From NCBI GenBank assembly GCA_046482855.1, contig JAWOEH010000013.1:1-22109 (forward strand): a stretch of 22,109 bases of DNA, read 5' to 3'. A program made the translations under genes and the position numbers. The stretch is from CAYVSF01 sp046482855 (GTDB lineage Bacteria; Bacteroidota; Bacteroidia; Bacteroidales; UBA12077). Shown here piece by piece: positions 1-7,728 of the stretch; the first letter of the stretch is position 1; each line of letters opens with the position of its first letter. The notes beneath the pieces were generated by a model that ran no database searches, was not told the DNA's origin, and worked only from the letters and a program-made list of their open reading frames with translations.

Positions 1-647
1 TCAATTTTGGCAATGATCTTTATCGGGCTGTCGTACTCATCTAAAATGGACTGTATTTCGGCTACATCTTGGGTATTTCGAACAAAAGAGTGGGCAATAA
101 AATCCAGGTCGTGCTTAATGGCAAACTTAATATACTCTTTATCCTTTTCACTAACCGAAGGCAAGCGGAAGGATACATTGGGCACATTCACGCTTTTGCG
201 CTGCTTTACAACCCCATCGTTCATCACTTCACACACTAAGTGATTCCCCTCCTTTTTAATGCCCTGTAATTCAATATCGCCATCATCGATAAGTATCGTA
301 GCTTTTTCTGGGATATCGGCAACAAACCCTGCATAATTAACCACAATACAGGATTCAGAGCTACTTCCCAATGGATTGCCCTGCACATGAATTTTTTGTC
401 CCCGTTTCACGGGAATGCCACTTTCGCAAGCCACGGTGCGTACTTCGGGGCCTTTTGTATCCAACAGAATCGCAATTTTATCGCTAACCTTTCGCACATC
501 ATTTACCACCTTCAAGGAATCCTTCGGGGTTTGATGAGCAGTATTGAGTCGTACCACATTCATCCCCTCCTTGTAAAGCTCTCGAATAAACTCCGGCGTA
601 CAATTTTTATCCGAGATAGTGGCAACAATTTTTGTTTTCTTCTGCAT
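1..647 (-). CDS. pyk: Pyruvate kinase, N-terminal part (cut by window edge)
   Basis: Cytosolic glycolytic enzyme converting phosphoenolpyruvate and ADP to pyruvate and ATP. I translated the minus strand from the ATG at 647; the frame stays open to base 1, giving 215 codons, a little under half of the usual 470-480 residues. Visible family motifs are the N-terminal KTKIVATI strand, MNVVRLNTAH with the substrate-binding Arg at residue 33, LLDTKGPEVR (start of the inserted B domain), DFIAHSFVR, and at the very edge IIAKIE, which carries the catalytic Lys and metal-binding Glu. The NTAH variant instead of NFSH is, from memory, common in Bacteroidota. It lies 21 bases downstream of aroQ on the same strand, so the two are probably co-transcribed. 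No frameshift is seen. Confidence 0.96.
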   Translation of the reverse strand, partial: MQKKTKIVATISDKNCTPEFIRELYKEGMNVVRLNTAHQTPKDSLKVVNDVRKVSDKIAILLDTKGPEVRTVACESGIPVKRGQKIHVQGNPLGSSSESCIVVNYAGFVADIPEKATILIDDGDIELQGIKKEGNHLVCEVMNDGVVKQRKSVNVPNVSFRLPSVSEKDKEYIKFAIKHDLDFIAHSFVRNTQDVAEIQSILDEYDSPIKIIAKI

Positions 648-668
648 GGTTTTTATATTTTAAGACGA

Positions 669-1100
669 TCATTTTTTTACTAGCAGACGCATGGCTTCCA
701 CTCCTAATCGATAGCCATCCAAGCCCAGGCCCATAATACTACCTTTGCAAACAGGCCCTAAATAGCTTGTATGCCGAAACGCCTCACGCGTAAGCAGATT
801 ACTAATGTGAATCTCCAGTACCGGAATCTGAATGGAAGCTACTGCATCCGCCAAGGCAACTGAGGTGTGCGTATAGCCTCCCCCATTTAACAGAACGCCA
901 TCAACTTGCTCATTTGCCTGTTGCAAAAGGTTTATCAACTCCCCCTCCACATTTGACTGTTTGTAGGTAAGTTCAATATCGGTAAAGAGGGTCTGCAAGG
1001 CAGAAAAAAAATCTTCAAACGAACCTGAACCATATATTTCAGGCTCACGCTTTCCCTGCATATTTAAATTCGGACCATTAAGTATCAACAATTTCATCAT
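669..1100 (-). CDS. aroQ: Type II 3-dehydroquinate dehydratase
   Basis: Third step of the shikimate pathway: dehydration of 3-dehydroquinate to 3-dehydroshikimate in the cytosol, as a dodecamer in this family. The 143 residues match the usual length (about 140-150). Motifs: LLILNGPNLN at 4-13, the catalytic Arg/Tyr loop KREPEIYG (R18, Y23), NGGGYTHTS at 72-80 (H78), the active-site strand LEIHISN (E96, H98), and REAFRHTSYL with the late conserved Arg. The protein begins Met-Met, so translation could start at 1100 or 1097; homologues usually begin directly before KLLILNGPN, which slightly favours 1097. It is first in a probable aroQ-pyk operon and divergent from xerD, an arrangement I recall from Bacteroides genomes. 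Confidence 0.95.
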   Translation of the reverse strand: MMKLLILNGPNLNMQGKREPEIYGSGSFEDFFSALQTLFTDIELTYKQSNVEGELINLLQQANEQVDGVLLNGGGYTHTSVALADAVASIQIPVLEIHISNLLTREAFRHTSYLGPVCKGSIMGLGLDGYRLGVEAMRLLVKK

Positions 1101-1155
1101 ACACTGTTTCTATCAACACTCTGCCAGCAGAGCGTAATGTTTATTGGCATTTGTT

Positions 1156-1163
1156 TATATTTG
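1156..1163 (+). promoter_or_regulatory. Candidate Bacteroidota -7 element (xerD)
   Basis: TATATTTG matches the Bacteroidota sigma factor -7 consensus TAnnTTTG exactly. It lies in the 152-base aroQ/xerD divergent spacer, about 90 bases before the xerD start. No TTTG is seen at the expected -33 position, so support is partial. Confidence 0.35.
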
Positions 1164-1252
1164 AGCTGTGCTTTCTTTACTATACAACAAATTTTTACGT
1201 AAAGATACACAATAGCTGGCTGTATTGGAAAACCTGAAAGCGTAATTTTTGC

Positions 1253-2149
1253 ATGAATTGGTCGGAAAGCATTGAGAAATTTGAGCACTATCTGCTCCTT
1301 GAACGAGGGTTAAACAACAACTCGCGAGAGGCTTATGGTGCGGATGTTAAAAAACTGGCCACCTTTGCGCTGCAGATAAACCTGGACTCACCCGGTCAAC
1401 TAGCACATAACCATTTGATTGATTTCTTGCATTTCCTCACCGATTTAGGACTTGCCGAGCGATCGCAGGCACGGATTATTTCAGGAATTAAATCCTTTTT
1501 CCATTTTTTAGTGCTGGAAGATGAGCTGGAGAGCAACCCGGCAAAATTGATTCATAGTCCCAAATTAGGCCGAAAGTTGCCTCAGGTGTTATCGGCAGAA
1601 GAGATTGAAAGCTTGCTTGCTGCCGTGGATTTAAGCAAACCAGAAGGGCACCGAAATAAAGCCATCATCGAAGTGCTGTACGGATGCGGACTACGTGTAT
1701 CGGAACTCACAGGCCTGCGCATCAGCCACCTATACCTGGGCGACGGGTTTGTACGAATAACCGGAAAAGGCAACAAGGAACGATTGGTCCCTATTGGAAA
1801 ACAAGCCATTAAGGCGTTGCAATTGTATTTTCAGGACCGAAACCGATTACCTGTTATTCATAAAGAAGCTCGCGATATGGTATTTCTTAATCGGCGCGGA
1901 AAAAACCTTACCCGGGTAATGATCTTTACAATACTCAAACAATTGGCCGCAAAAGCAGGAATCGAAAAATCCATCTCGCCTCACACGTTGCGCCATGCCT
2001 TTGCCACTCATCTTGTTGAGGGCGGTGCCGATTTGCGAGCCGTTCAGGAGATGCTTGGCCATGCATCCATTCTCACCACCGAAATATATACCCATCTCGA
2101 TAATCAGTTCCTTCGTCAAACCATTACCGATTATCATCCTCGATCGTGA
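1253..2149 (+). CDS. xerD: Tyrosine recombinase XerD
   Basis: Site-specific recombinase that, with a XerC-type partner, resolves chromosome dimers at dif during division. The 298 residues match the usual length. The N-terminal SAM-like core-binding domain spans roughly residues 1-100 and the catalytic domain 110-298. All six active-site residues are visible: R148 (GCGLRVSEL), K172 (GKGNKERLVP), H244 and R247 (HTLRHAFATH), H270 (MLGHASI) and the nucleophile Y279 (TTEIYTH). The absence of integrase-specific additions, and the housekeeping neighbours, argue for chromosomal XerD rather than a mobile-element integrase. XerC is the alternative name; the choice of XerD rests on overall resemblance and on recalled adjacency to aroQ in Bacteroidales. 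No SD sequence precedes the ATG. Confidence 0.93.
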   Translation: MNWSESIEKFEHYLLLERGLNNNSREAYGADVKKLATFALQINLDSPGQLAHNHLIDFLHFLTDLGLAERSQARIISGIKSFFHFLVLEDELESNPAKLIHSPKLGRKLPQVLSAEEIESLLAAVDLSKPEGHRNKAIIEVLYGCGLRVSELTGLRISHLYLGDGFVRITGKGNKERLVPIGKQAIKALQLYFQDRNRLPVIHKEARDMVFLNRRGKNLTRVMIFTILKQLAAKAGIEKSISPHTLRHAFATHLVEGGADLRAVQEMLGHASILTTEIYTHLDNQFLRQTITDYHPRS

Positions 2150-2158
2150 AAAATGGGC

Positions 2159-2184
2159 AACAAATAATGGAATTATTTGTTTTT
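2159..2184 (+). terminator. Rho-independent terminator after xerD
   Basis: A perfect 10-bp A/T-rich inverted repeat (2159-2168 with 2172-2181, 3-base loop GGA) begins 9 bases after the xerD stop and runs into a T-tract ending at 2184. The stem is weak in G/C, so it may only partly stop transcription into ppdK. Confidence 0.55.
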
Positions 2185-2216
2185 CAGCTGAAGTGAATTT
2201 TCTCTATGGAGGAAGA

Positions 2217-2244
2217 TTCGGTTCGCAAATTTTCAATATATTTG
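2217..2244 (+). promoter_or_regulatory. Candidate ppdK promoter
   Basis: TATATTTG at 2237-2244 matches the Bacteroidota -7 consensus TAnnTTTG exactly. TTCG at 2217-2220 is a one-mismatch -33 element (consensus TTTG), though the 16-base spacing is shorter than the usual 19-21. The predicted start site near 2251 gives a leader of about 65 bases. Confidence 0.5.
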
Positions 2245-2316
2245 TAGTCCATTTTTTTTAAAGCAGTAACCAGCAGAAATTCAACATATTATTTATAATC
2301 ATAAAAATCAATTACA

Positions 2317-5043
2317 ATGACACAAGGAAAACGTGTTTACAGTTTTGGTAACAAAGAAGCTGATGGGAACACCTCCATGAAGAACCTATTAGGAGGCAAA
2401 GGTGCCAACCTTGCCGAGATGAGTTCAATTGGTGTACCCGTGCCCCCTGGATTCACTATTACTACTGATGTATGTATCGAATATAACCAAGTTGGACATG
2501 ACAAGATAGTTGAGCTCCTGAAGCCCGAAGTAGAAGAAGCCATTAAAAAGGTGGAATCAATCATGGGTATGGAATTCGGCAGTGATGAGAATCCTCTTCT
2601 TCTTTCTGTTCGTTCAGGTGCCCGCGTATCCATGCCGGGTATGATGGATACGGTACTTAATCTGGGAATGAATGACAAAGCTGTTGAAGGGCTTGTTAAA
2701 AAAACTGGTAACGAGCGTTTTGCTTGGGACTCCTATCGCCGATTTGTGCAAATGTATGGCGATGTGGTATTGGGGATGAAACCTGAATCAAAAGAAGATA
2801 GCGACCCATTTGAAGAGATCATTGAAAACCTGAAAGAGGAAAAAGGAATTGAGAATGATCTGGATCTTACCGCCGACGACTTCAAAGAATTAGTGAAGCG
2901 ATTTAAAGCAGTAGTGAAAGAACGCCTCAACATGGAGTTTCCAACCAATCCTTGGGACCAATTATGGGGAGCTGTTATGGCCGTATTCGAAAGCTGGAAT
3001 AACGACCGCGCCATTTACTACCGTCAGATGCACAAAATTCCGGATGAGTGGGGAACAGCTGTGAATGTTCAAGCCATGGTATTTGGAAACATGGGCAAAA
3101 GCTCGGCAACAGGTGTAGCCTTTACTCGTGATGCCGCTACCGGCGAAAATATCTTTAACGGCGAGTACCTCATTGACGCTCAAGGGGAAGACGTTGTGGC
3201 AGGTATCCGTACCCCACAGGAAATTACCATAGAAGGCTCTAAGCGTTGGGCGAAACTCGCAGGCGTAACAGAGGAAGAGCGCGCTTCAAAATATCCCGCA
3301 TTGGAAGAAACCATGCCCGGGCTCTACAAAGAATTGTTCGACATTCAGAAAAAACTTGAAATCCACTACAAGGATATGCAAGACCTCGAGTTTACCATTC
3401 AGGAAGGTAAATTGTGGTTGCTGCAAACACGTAATGGCAAGCGTACAGGTGCTGCCATGGTAAGAATCTCTGTGGAAATGCTGAAAGAGGGACTTATCGA
3501 TGAGAAAACAGCCATTCTTCGAAATGAACCCAATAGACTTGATGAATTGTTACACCCGGTTTTCGATACGGAAGCCTTAAAATCGGCAACCATTATTGCC
3601 AAAGGCCTACCTGCATCACCAGGAGCCGCTACAGGAAAAATCGTATTCTTTGCCGAAGATGCCGAAGAGCAGGCGGAAAAAGGTGAGCCTACTATTTTGG
3701 TGCGTATCGAGACTTCTCCTGAAGATCTTCGTGGCATGAACGTAGCCAAAGGCATTCTTACTGCTCGTGGAGGGATGACTTCTCATGCAGCCGTTGTTGC
3801 ACGTGGAATGGGCAAATGTTGTGTATCAGGTGCCGGCGCTGCAAAAATCGATTACCGCGCACGCACCCTGACGGTTGATGGCAAATCCTTTAAAGAAGGC
3901 GATTGGATCTCATTGAACGGAAGTACAGGTGAAGTTTACGAAGGAAAAGTTATTACCAAGAATCCGGAAATGAGCGGAAACTTTGGCAAAGTAATGGATC
4001 TGGCCGAGAAGCATGGCAAAATGCTTGTTCGTACCAATGCCGACTCACCAAAAGATGCCACTGTCGCCCGTAAATTTGGCGCACAGGGAATTGGACTGTG
4101 TCGTACTGAGCACATGTTCTTCGAAGGCGATCGAATAAAAGCGGTACGCGAAATGATTCTTGCAAGTGACGAAAAAGGCCGTCGGGCAGCTTTAGACAAG
4201 CTCTTGCCAATTCAGCGTGAGGACTTTGAAGGAATCTTTGAAGCGATGCAAGATCTGCCTGTAACTGTGCGTCTGCTGGATCCACCATTGCACGAATTTG
4301 TGCCACACGAGCCTGAAAACCAAAAAGAGATGGCTGACGAGATGGGCATCAGTATTGAGGAGGTAAAGGCTACTGTTGATTCATTAGCCGAAGTGAACCC
4401 AATGTTAGGCCACCGTGGTTGTCGTTTGGGTAATACGTACCCCGAAATTACCGAGATGCAAGCCCGTGCCATTATTGAGGCTGCCTTGAATCTGCAGGCA
4501 AAAGGTATTACTGCCATTCCTGAGATCATGATTCCTTTAACAGGAACTTTAGCTGAAATGGAGCTTCAGGAAAAGATTGTGCGAGCTACCATCAAGCAAG
4601 TATTTGATGAGCGTAACGAAAGTATCGAATACAAGGTAGGAACCATGATTGAGGTGCCTCGCGCAGCCCTTACGGCTGACGAGATTGCCAAATCAGCTGA
4701 ATTCTTCTCATTCGGAACCAATGACCTTACTCAGATGACCTTCGGATACTCGCGTGACGATGCCGGTAAATTCTTACCCGTATACATGCAAAAAGGCCTC
4801 CTGAAGAACGATCCCTTCCAGGTTTTAGATCAGGAAGGTGTTGGACAACTTGTGAAAATGGGTACAGAAAAAGGTCGCACTACTCGTCCCGACCTGAAAG
4901 TAGGGATTTGTGGTGAACACGGCGGTGAGCCAAGTTCTGTAGAATTCTGCCACACAGTTGGTATGAACTACGTCTCTTGTTCTCCTTATCGTGTGCCAAT
5001 TGCACGCTTGGCAGCTGCTCAAGCAGCTCTAAAAGAAGCCTAA
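2317..5043 (+). CDS. ppdK: Pyruvate, phosphate dikinase
   Basis: Reversibly interconverts PEP, AMP and PPi with pyruvate, ATP and Pi, so it can run in either direction and saves energy when PPi is available. The 908 residues are close to family length (870-910). Domains in order: an N-terminal ATP-grasp nucleotide domain with GGKGANLAEM near residue 27 and SVRSGARVSMPGMMDTV at 97-113; a central swivelling phosphohistidine domain with GGMTSHAAVVARGMGK, phosphorylated His being H490; and a C-terminal TIM-barrel PEP/pyruvate domain with MLGHRGCRLGN, FSFGTNDLTQ and GICGEHGGEPSS carrying the catalytic Cys C865. A regulatory Thr lies two residues before the His, as in plant-type PPDK. It is monocistronic by its flanking terminators. 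pyk nearby gives the one-way reaction and pckA supplies PEP from oxaloacetate. Confidence 0.98.
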   Translation: MTQGKRVYSFGNKEADGNTSMKNLLGGKGANLAEMSSIGVPVPPGFTITTDVCIEYNQVGHDKIVELLKPEVEEAIKKVESIMGMEFGSDENPLLLSVRSGARVSMPGMMDTVLNLGMNDKAVEGLVKKTGNERFAWDSYRRFVQMYGDVVLGMKPESKEDSDPFEEIIENLKEEKGIENDLDLTADDFKELVKRFKAVVKERLNMEFPTNPWDQLWGAVMAVFESWNNDRAIYYRQMHKIPDEWGTAVNVQAMVFGNMGKSSATGVAFTRDAATGENIFNGEYLIDAQGEDVVAGIRTPQEITIEGSKRWAKLAGVTEEERASKYPALEETMPGLYKELFDIQKKLEIHYKDMQDLEFTIQEGKLWLLQTRNGKRTGAAMVRISVEMLKEGLIDEKTAILRNEPNRLDELLHPVFDTEALKSATIIAKGLPASPGAATGKIVFFAEDAEEQAEKGEPTILVRIETSPEDLRGMNVAKGILTARGGMTSHAAVVARGMGKCCVSGAGAAKIDYRARTLTVDGKSFKEGDWISLNGSTGEVYEGKVITKNPEMSGNFGKVMDLAEKHGKMLVRTNADSPKDATVARKFGAQGIGLCRTEHMFFEGDRIKAVREMILASDEKGRRAALDKLLPIQREDFEGIFEAMQDLPVTVRLLDPPLHEFVPHEPENQKEMADEMGISIEEVKATVDSLAEVNPMLGHRGCRLGNTYPEITEMQARAIIEAALNLQAKGITAIPEIMIPLTGTLAEMELQEKIVRATIKQVFDERNESIEYKVGTMIEVPRAALTADEIAKSAEFFSFGTNDLTQMTFGYSRDDAGKFLPVYMQKGLLKNDPFQVLDQEGVGQLVKMGTEKGRTTRPDLKVGICGEHGGEPSSVEFCHTVGMNYVSCSPYRVPIARLAAAQAALKEA

Positions 5044-5062
5044 ACAAATAACAAAAAGACTC

Positions 5063-5094
5063 AGGCCTCCGGAAATCCGGAGGCCTTTGTTTTT
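5063..5094 (+). terminator. Strong intrinsic terminator after ppdK
   Basis: AGGCCTCCGGA at 5063-5073 is a perfect inverted repeat of 5076-5086. The G/C-rich stem-loop is followed directly by TTTGTTTTT. It starts 20 bases after the ppdK stop. Confidence 0.9.
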
Positions 5095-5165
5095 ATATAC
5101 CACACAAAAAGACCCCAAAAACAATCAATCAGCAAGAAACAAAATATAGTTTTACATTTTTTGTT

Positions 5166-5199
5166 AACTTTATCTTCAACTTAACTTAACATCAACTTA
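5166..5199 (+). repeat. AACTT repeat cluster upstream of pckA
   Basis: AACTT occurs at 5166, 5178, 5183 and 5194, within the 50 bases before the pckA ATG at 5216. The longest unit, TCAACTTA, occurs at 5176-5183 and 5192-5199, 16 bases apart. No TAnnTTTG box is obvious here (TAACTTTA at 5165-5172 is one mismatch away), so this could be an operator, a promoter part or chance in A/T-rich DNA. Confidence 0.3.
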
Positions 5200-5215
5200 G
5201 CATTACGCTGGAAAA

Positions 5216-6877
5216 ATGAACACAACATTAGAAATCCCCCTAAATGAAATGGTAGCTAATTTACTTAGCAAACATGAGCAGGTTTTTGCGGATACCCCAC
5301 GCGAGGAGCTCATTAATAAGATTATTAAACGCAGGGAAGCCATTCCTGGCGATACAGGTGTGCTGGCCACATGGACAGCCCCCGAGTCAACCGGTCGTAG
5401 CCCCAAAGACACCTATATTGTTAAACGCCCTGAAAGTCAGGGGCGAATCGACTGGGAATCCCCGAATAATATTCCATTAGCTCCGGAGGCATTCGACACA
5501 CTACTAAAAGACGCTCTTTTACGCCTGGAAAAGAAAAAAGAGCTATTTGTCACCCATCGGGCAATTGGTGCTGAAAGCAATTATGCCATGCCGGTAACAA
5601 CTGTTACAAGCCATGCATTAACTGCTTTATTCACCGACAATATGTTCCGTCCTCGTCCAAAGGATCTTAGCAAAAGTTGCTTCGCCCACCGTCCCTTTAC
5701 CCTACTTACCCTACCCATGGATAAGCTTAAAAGACAAAAATATGACGGTCTGCTGCGTAAAATGCCTACGGGCGAAACCTCAGATATGGCTGTGGTTATG
5801 GATATGGATAAACGCATTGGCATTATCGTTGGCTCAGCCTATTTGGGAAGCGTAAAAAAGCTGATGTTTACTGTCATGAACTACTACCTCCCTTTTGAAG
5901 GAATATTGCCTTTGCACTGCTCTGCCAATGAAGGAAAAAATGGCGATTCAGCGCTACTTCTGGGACTTTCAGGTACAGGAAAAACAACCCTATCAGCCGA
6001 TCCTGAGCGCTCGCTACTGGGTGACGATGAACATGGTTGGGGAAAAGAGGGCATTGCAAACTTTGAAAATGGATGCTATGCGAAAATGATTGATATCTCA
6101 GCCGAAAGTGAACCGGAAATCTACGAGGCCGTGATGCACAAAGAATCCCCAGAGCGTCACGGAGCTATCATCGAAAATGCCATGATGTATCCCAATGGTG
6201 TTTTCGACTTTACCGACGACAGACTGACACCCAACTCGCGTTCCTCCTATCCGCTTGCGTTTTTACGTAATATAAAACCCGCGTCAACAAGTGGGCATCC
6301 CACAACCATTTTGTTTCTTACGGCCGATGCTTATGGGGTTCTACCCCCTATTTCACGCCTGAACAAAGAACAAGCTATGCTTTGGTTTCTTATGGGCTAC
6401 ACCAGCAAGCTGGCAGGTACCGAAACCGGTGTAAAAGAACCGGAGGCTACCTTCTCTCGATTCTTTGGACAGCCTTTTATGCCTGTTAACCCCGATGTGT
6501 ATGCCGAAATGCTTGGCGAAAAAATGGATAAACACAAGGTGCGGGTATTCCTGGTAAATACCGGCTGGAGCGGCGGTTCTTACGGAGTAGGTGCACGTAT
6601 TAAGCTAAAGTATACTCGCTCTATGGTAAACGCAGCCCTGCATGGCACCCTCGATCAAGGCGTATTTGTTGAAGATGACCTGTTCCATCTTTCTATTCCC
6701 AAGGAGTGTCCCGGGGTTCCATCCGATATCCTGGTACCGAAAAACACCTGGAAGGATAAACGTGCCTACACACGCACAGCATACGAATTGGCCAAGAAAT
6801 TCAGCAATGCTTTTGATAAAGCCTATAAGAAAAAGAACATTGCCCCTGAAATAGTAGCAATGTGCCCCGGCAAATAA
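5216..6877 (+). CDS. pckA: Phosphoenolpyruvate carboxykinase (ATP type), divergent
   Basis: Interconverts oxaloacetate and ATP with PEP, CO2 and ADP; first committed step of gluconeogenesis, or CO2-fixing in fermenting Bacteroidota. At 553 residues it is slightly longer than the usual 530-540. Catalytic features present: TGRSPKD (R61), the VKK pair at 213-215, metal-ligand H234 in LPLHCSAN, the P-loop GLSGTGKTT at 250-258 (K256), the metal and phosphate loop LLGDDEHGW at 267-275, and NSRSSYPL with the PEP-binding Arg. Outside these blocks it differs from the PckA I know from E. coli and Bacteroides, for example FAHRPFTLLTLPMDKL near 156-171 where those have a different sequence. I infer an active enzyme from a divergent PckA branch. 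It lies between two terminators, so it is probably transcribed alone. Confidence 0.95.
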   Translation: MNTTLEIPLNEMVANLLSKHEQVFADTPREELINKIIKRREAIPGDTGVLATWTAPESTGRSPKDTYIVKRPESQGRIDWESPNNIPLAPEAFDTLLKDALLRLEKKKELFVTHRAIGAESNYAMPVTTVTSHALTALFTDNMFRPRPKDLSKSCFAHRPFTLLTLPMDKLKRQKYDGLLRKMPTGETSDMAVVMDMDKRIGIIVGSAYLGSVKKLMFTVMNYYLPFEGILPLHCSANEGKNGDSALLLGLSGTGKTTLSADPERSLLGDDEHGWGKEGIANFENGCYAKMIDISAESEPEIYEAVMHKESPERHGAIIENAMMYPNGVFDFTDDRLTPNSRSSYPLAFLRNIKPASTSGHPTTILFLTADAYGVLPPISRLNKEQAMLWFLMGYTSKLAGTETGVKEPEATFSRFFGQPFMPVNPDVYAEMLGEKMDKHKVRVFLVNTGWSGGSYGVGARIKLKYTRSMVNAALHGTLDQGVFVEDDLFHLSIPKECPGVPSDILVPKNTWKDKRAYTRTAYELAKKFSNAFDKAYKKKNIAPEIVAMCPGK

Positions 6878-6898
6878 CTTAGTTTAAAACAACTAATT

Positions 6899-6932
6899 AA
6901 CTCCCTGCAGACATTAAGCTGCAGGGAGTTTC
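6899..6932 (+). terminator. Stem-loop terminator after pckA
   Basis: AACTCCCTGCAG (6899-6910) pairs perfectly with 6919-6930 around an 8-base loop, 21 bases after the pckA stop. The T-run after it is short (TTTC), so termination may be imperfect. Confidence 0.65.
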
Positions 6933-6966
6933 ATAAAGGAATGTTAAGCAATTGTTAAGGTCAATA

Positions 6967-6997
6967 CTTGCACTTAGGCAAATTATTCTTTACTTTG
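6967..6997 (+). promoter_or_regulatory. Candidate plsY promoter
   Basis: CTTG at 6967-6970 and TTACTTTG at 6990-6997 are separated by exactly 19 bases, the spacing of the Bacteroidota consensus TTTG-N19-TAnnTTTG, with one mismatch in each box. The predicted start site near 7004 lies 21 bases before the ATG at 7025. Confidence 0.5.
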
Positions 6998-7024
6998 CAC
7001 CCGCTATTAACCAAACAATACATT

Positions 7025-7660
7025 ATGTTTGTTTTATTACATGTAGCATTGATTCTAAGCGCATACCTTCTTGGGTCGATCCCCACATCGGTTTGGCTGG
7101 GGCGAGCTATTTATGGCCTCGATATCCGAGAACACGGGAGTGGTAATCCAGGTGCAACTAACACCTTTCGGGTGCTGGGAAAACCTGCCGGACTCTTTGT
7201 ATTTCTGATCGATTTCTTTAAAGGCTTTGGTGCCGTTAAGCTCAGCTATTTATTGGTACTCTACCCCGAGGGAAGTGGAGAATTTATCACGTTTCAGCTA
7301 GCCTTAGGTATTACCGCCATGTTGGGTCATATCTTCCCAATTTATGTGGGCTTTAAAGGAGGTAAAGGGGTAGCTACACTTTTTGGTGTAATTGCGGCCA
7401 TTAGCTTTTACCCCACTCTTATTATGGCAGGTATCTTTTTGCTGGTGCTTTTTCTCACGCGTTACGTATCGCTTAGTTCTATCATTGCCGGGATTTCATT
7501 TCCCATTTTATTAATTGTGGTTTACAAAGTAACCACTACCTCCTTGATTATTTTCTCGTTGGCTATGGCAGTCATCCTGCTGATTACACATCAAAAAAAT
7601 ATTCAACGATTACTCAAAAAGGAGGAAAACAAAGTTAATTTGATTAAGAAAAGAGGATAA
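7025..7660 (+). CDS. plsY: Acyl-phosphate:glycerol-3-phosphate acyltransferase PlsY
   Basis: Integral membrane enzyme that moves an acyl group from acyl phosphate to sn-glycerol-3-phosphate, making lysophosphatidate and starting phospholipid synthesis. The 211 residues fit the family. Its three cytoplasmic motifs are present: GSIPT with REHGSGNPGATNTFR at 35-49, GHIFPIYVGFKGGKGVAT at 101-118, and HQKNIQRL at 189-196. About five hydrophobic segments alternate with these loops, and a Lys-rich tail ends the protein. I chose the ATG at 7025 over the upstream in-frame ATG at 6968: homologues start just before the first membrane span, and 6968 falls inside the likely promoter. Flanked by terminators, it looks monocistronic. 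No plsX lies in this window. Confidence 0.96.
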   Translation: MFVLLHVALILSAYLLGSIPTSVWLGRAIYGLDIREHGSGNPGATNTFRVLGKPAGLFVFLIDFFKGFGAVKLSYLLVLYPEGSGEFITFQLALGITAMLGHIFPIYVGFKGGKGVATLFGVIAAISFYPTLIMAGIFLLVLFLTRYVSLSSIIAGISFPILLIVVYKVTTTSLIIFSLAMAVILLITHQKNIQRLLKKEENKVNLIKKRG

Positions 7661-7680
7661 CCCCTCTTCGTACATAACAA

Positions 7681-7710
7681 AAAAAGGCTGGGTTTTACCA
7701 GCCTTTTTTT
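7681..7710. terminator. Bidirectional terminator between plsY and gapN
   Basis: AAAAAGGCTGG (7681-7691) pairs perfectly with CCAGCCTTTTT (7698-7708) around a 6-base loop, with a T-run after it and an A-run before it. The two genes converge here, so the same hairpin can end transcription from both sides. Confidence 0.88.
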
Positions 7711-7728
7711 GTTCCTGCTAACTCCTGA

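Noticed and set aside
1243..1251. TAATTTTTG directly before the xerD ATG as a promoter
   Set aside because: It has one base too many between the TA and TTTG parts and would leave essentially no leader.
1253..2149. Tyrosine recombinase as a sign of a mobile element
   Set aside because: The protein is a XerD of standard size with housekeeping neighbours; no attachment repeats, tRNA or phage genes are seen.
3953..4306. Antisense open frames within ppdK (also 3399-3755 and 4212-4529)
   Set aside because: They overlap strongly conserved PPDK coding sequence and encode nothing recognisable.
6968..7024. Upstream in-frame ATG giving a longer PlsY
   Set aside because: It overlaps the likely promoter, and the added residues are not part of the PlsY family start.
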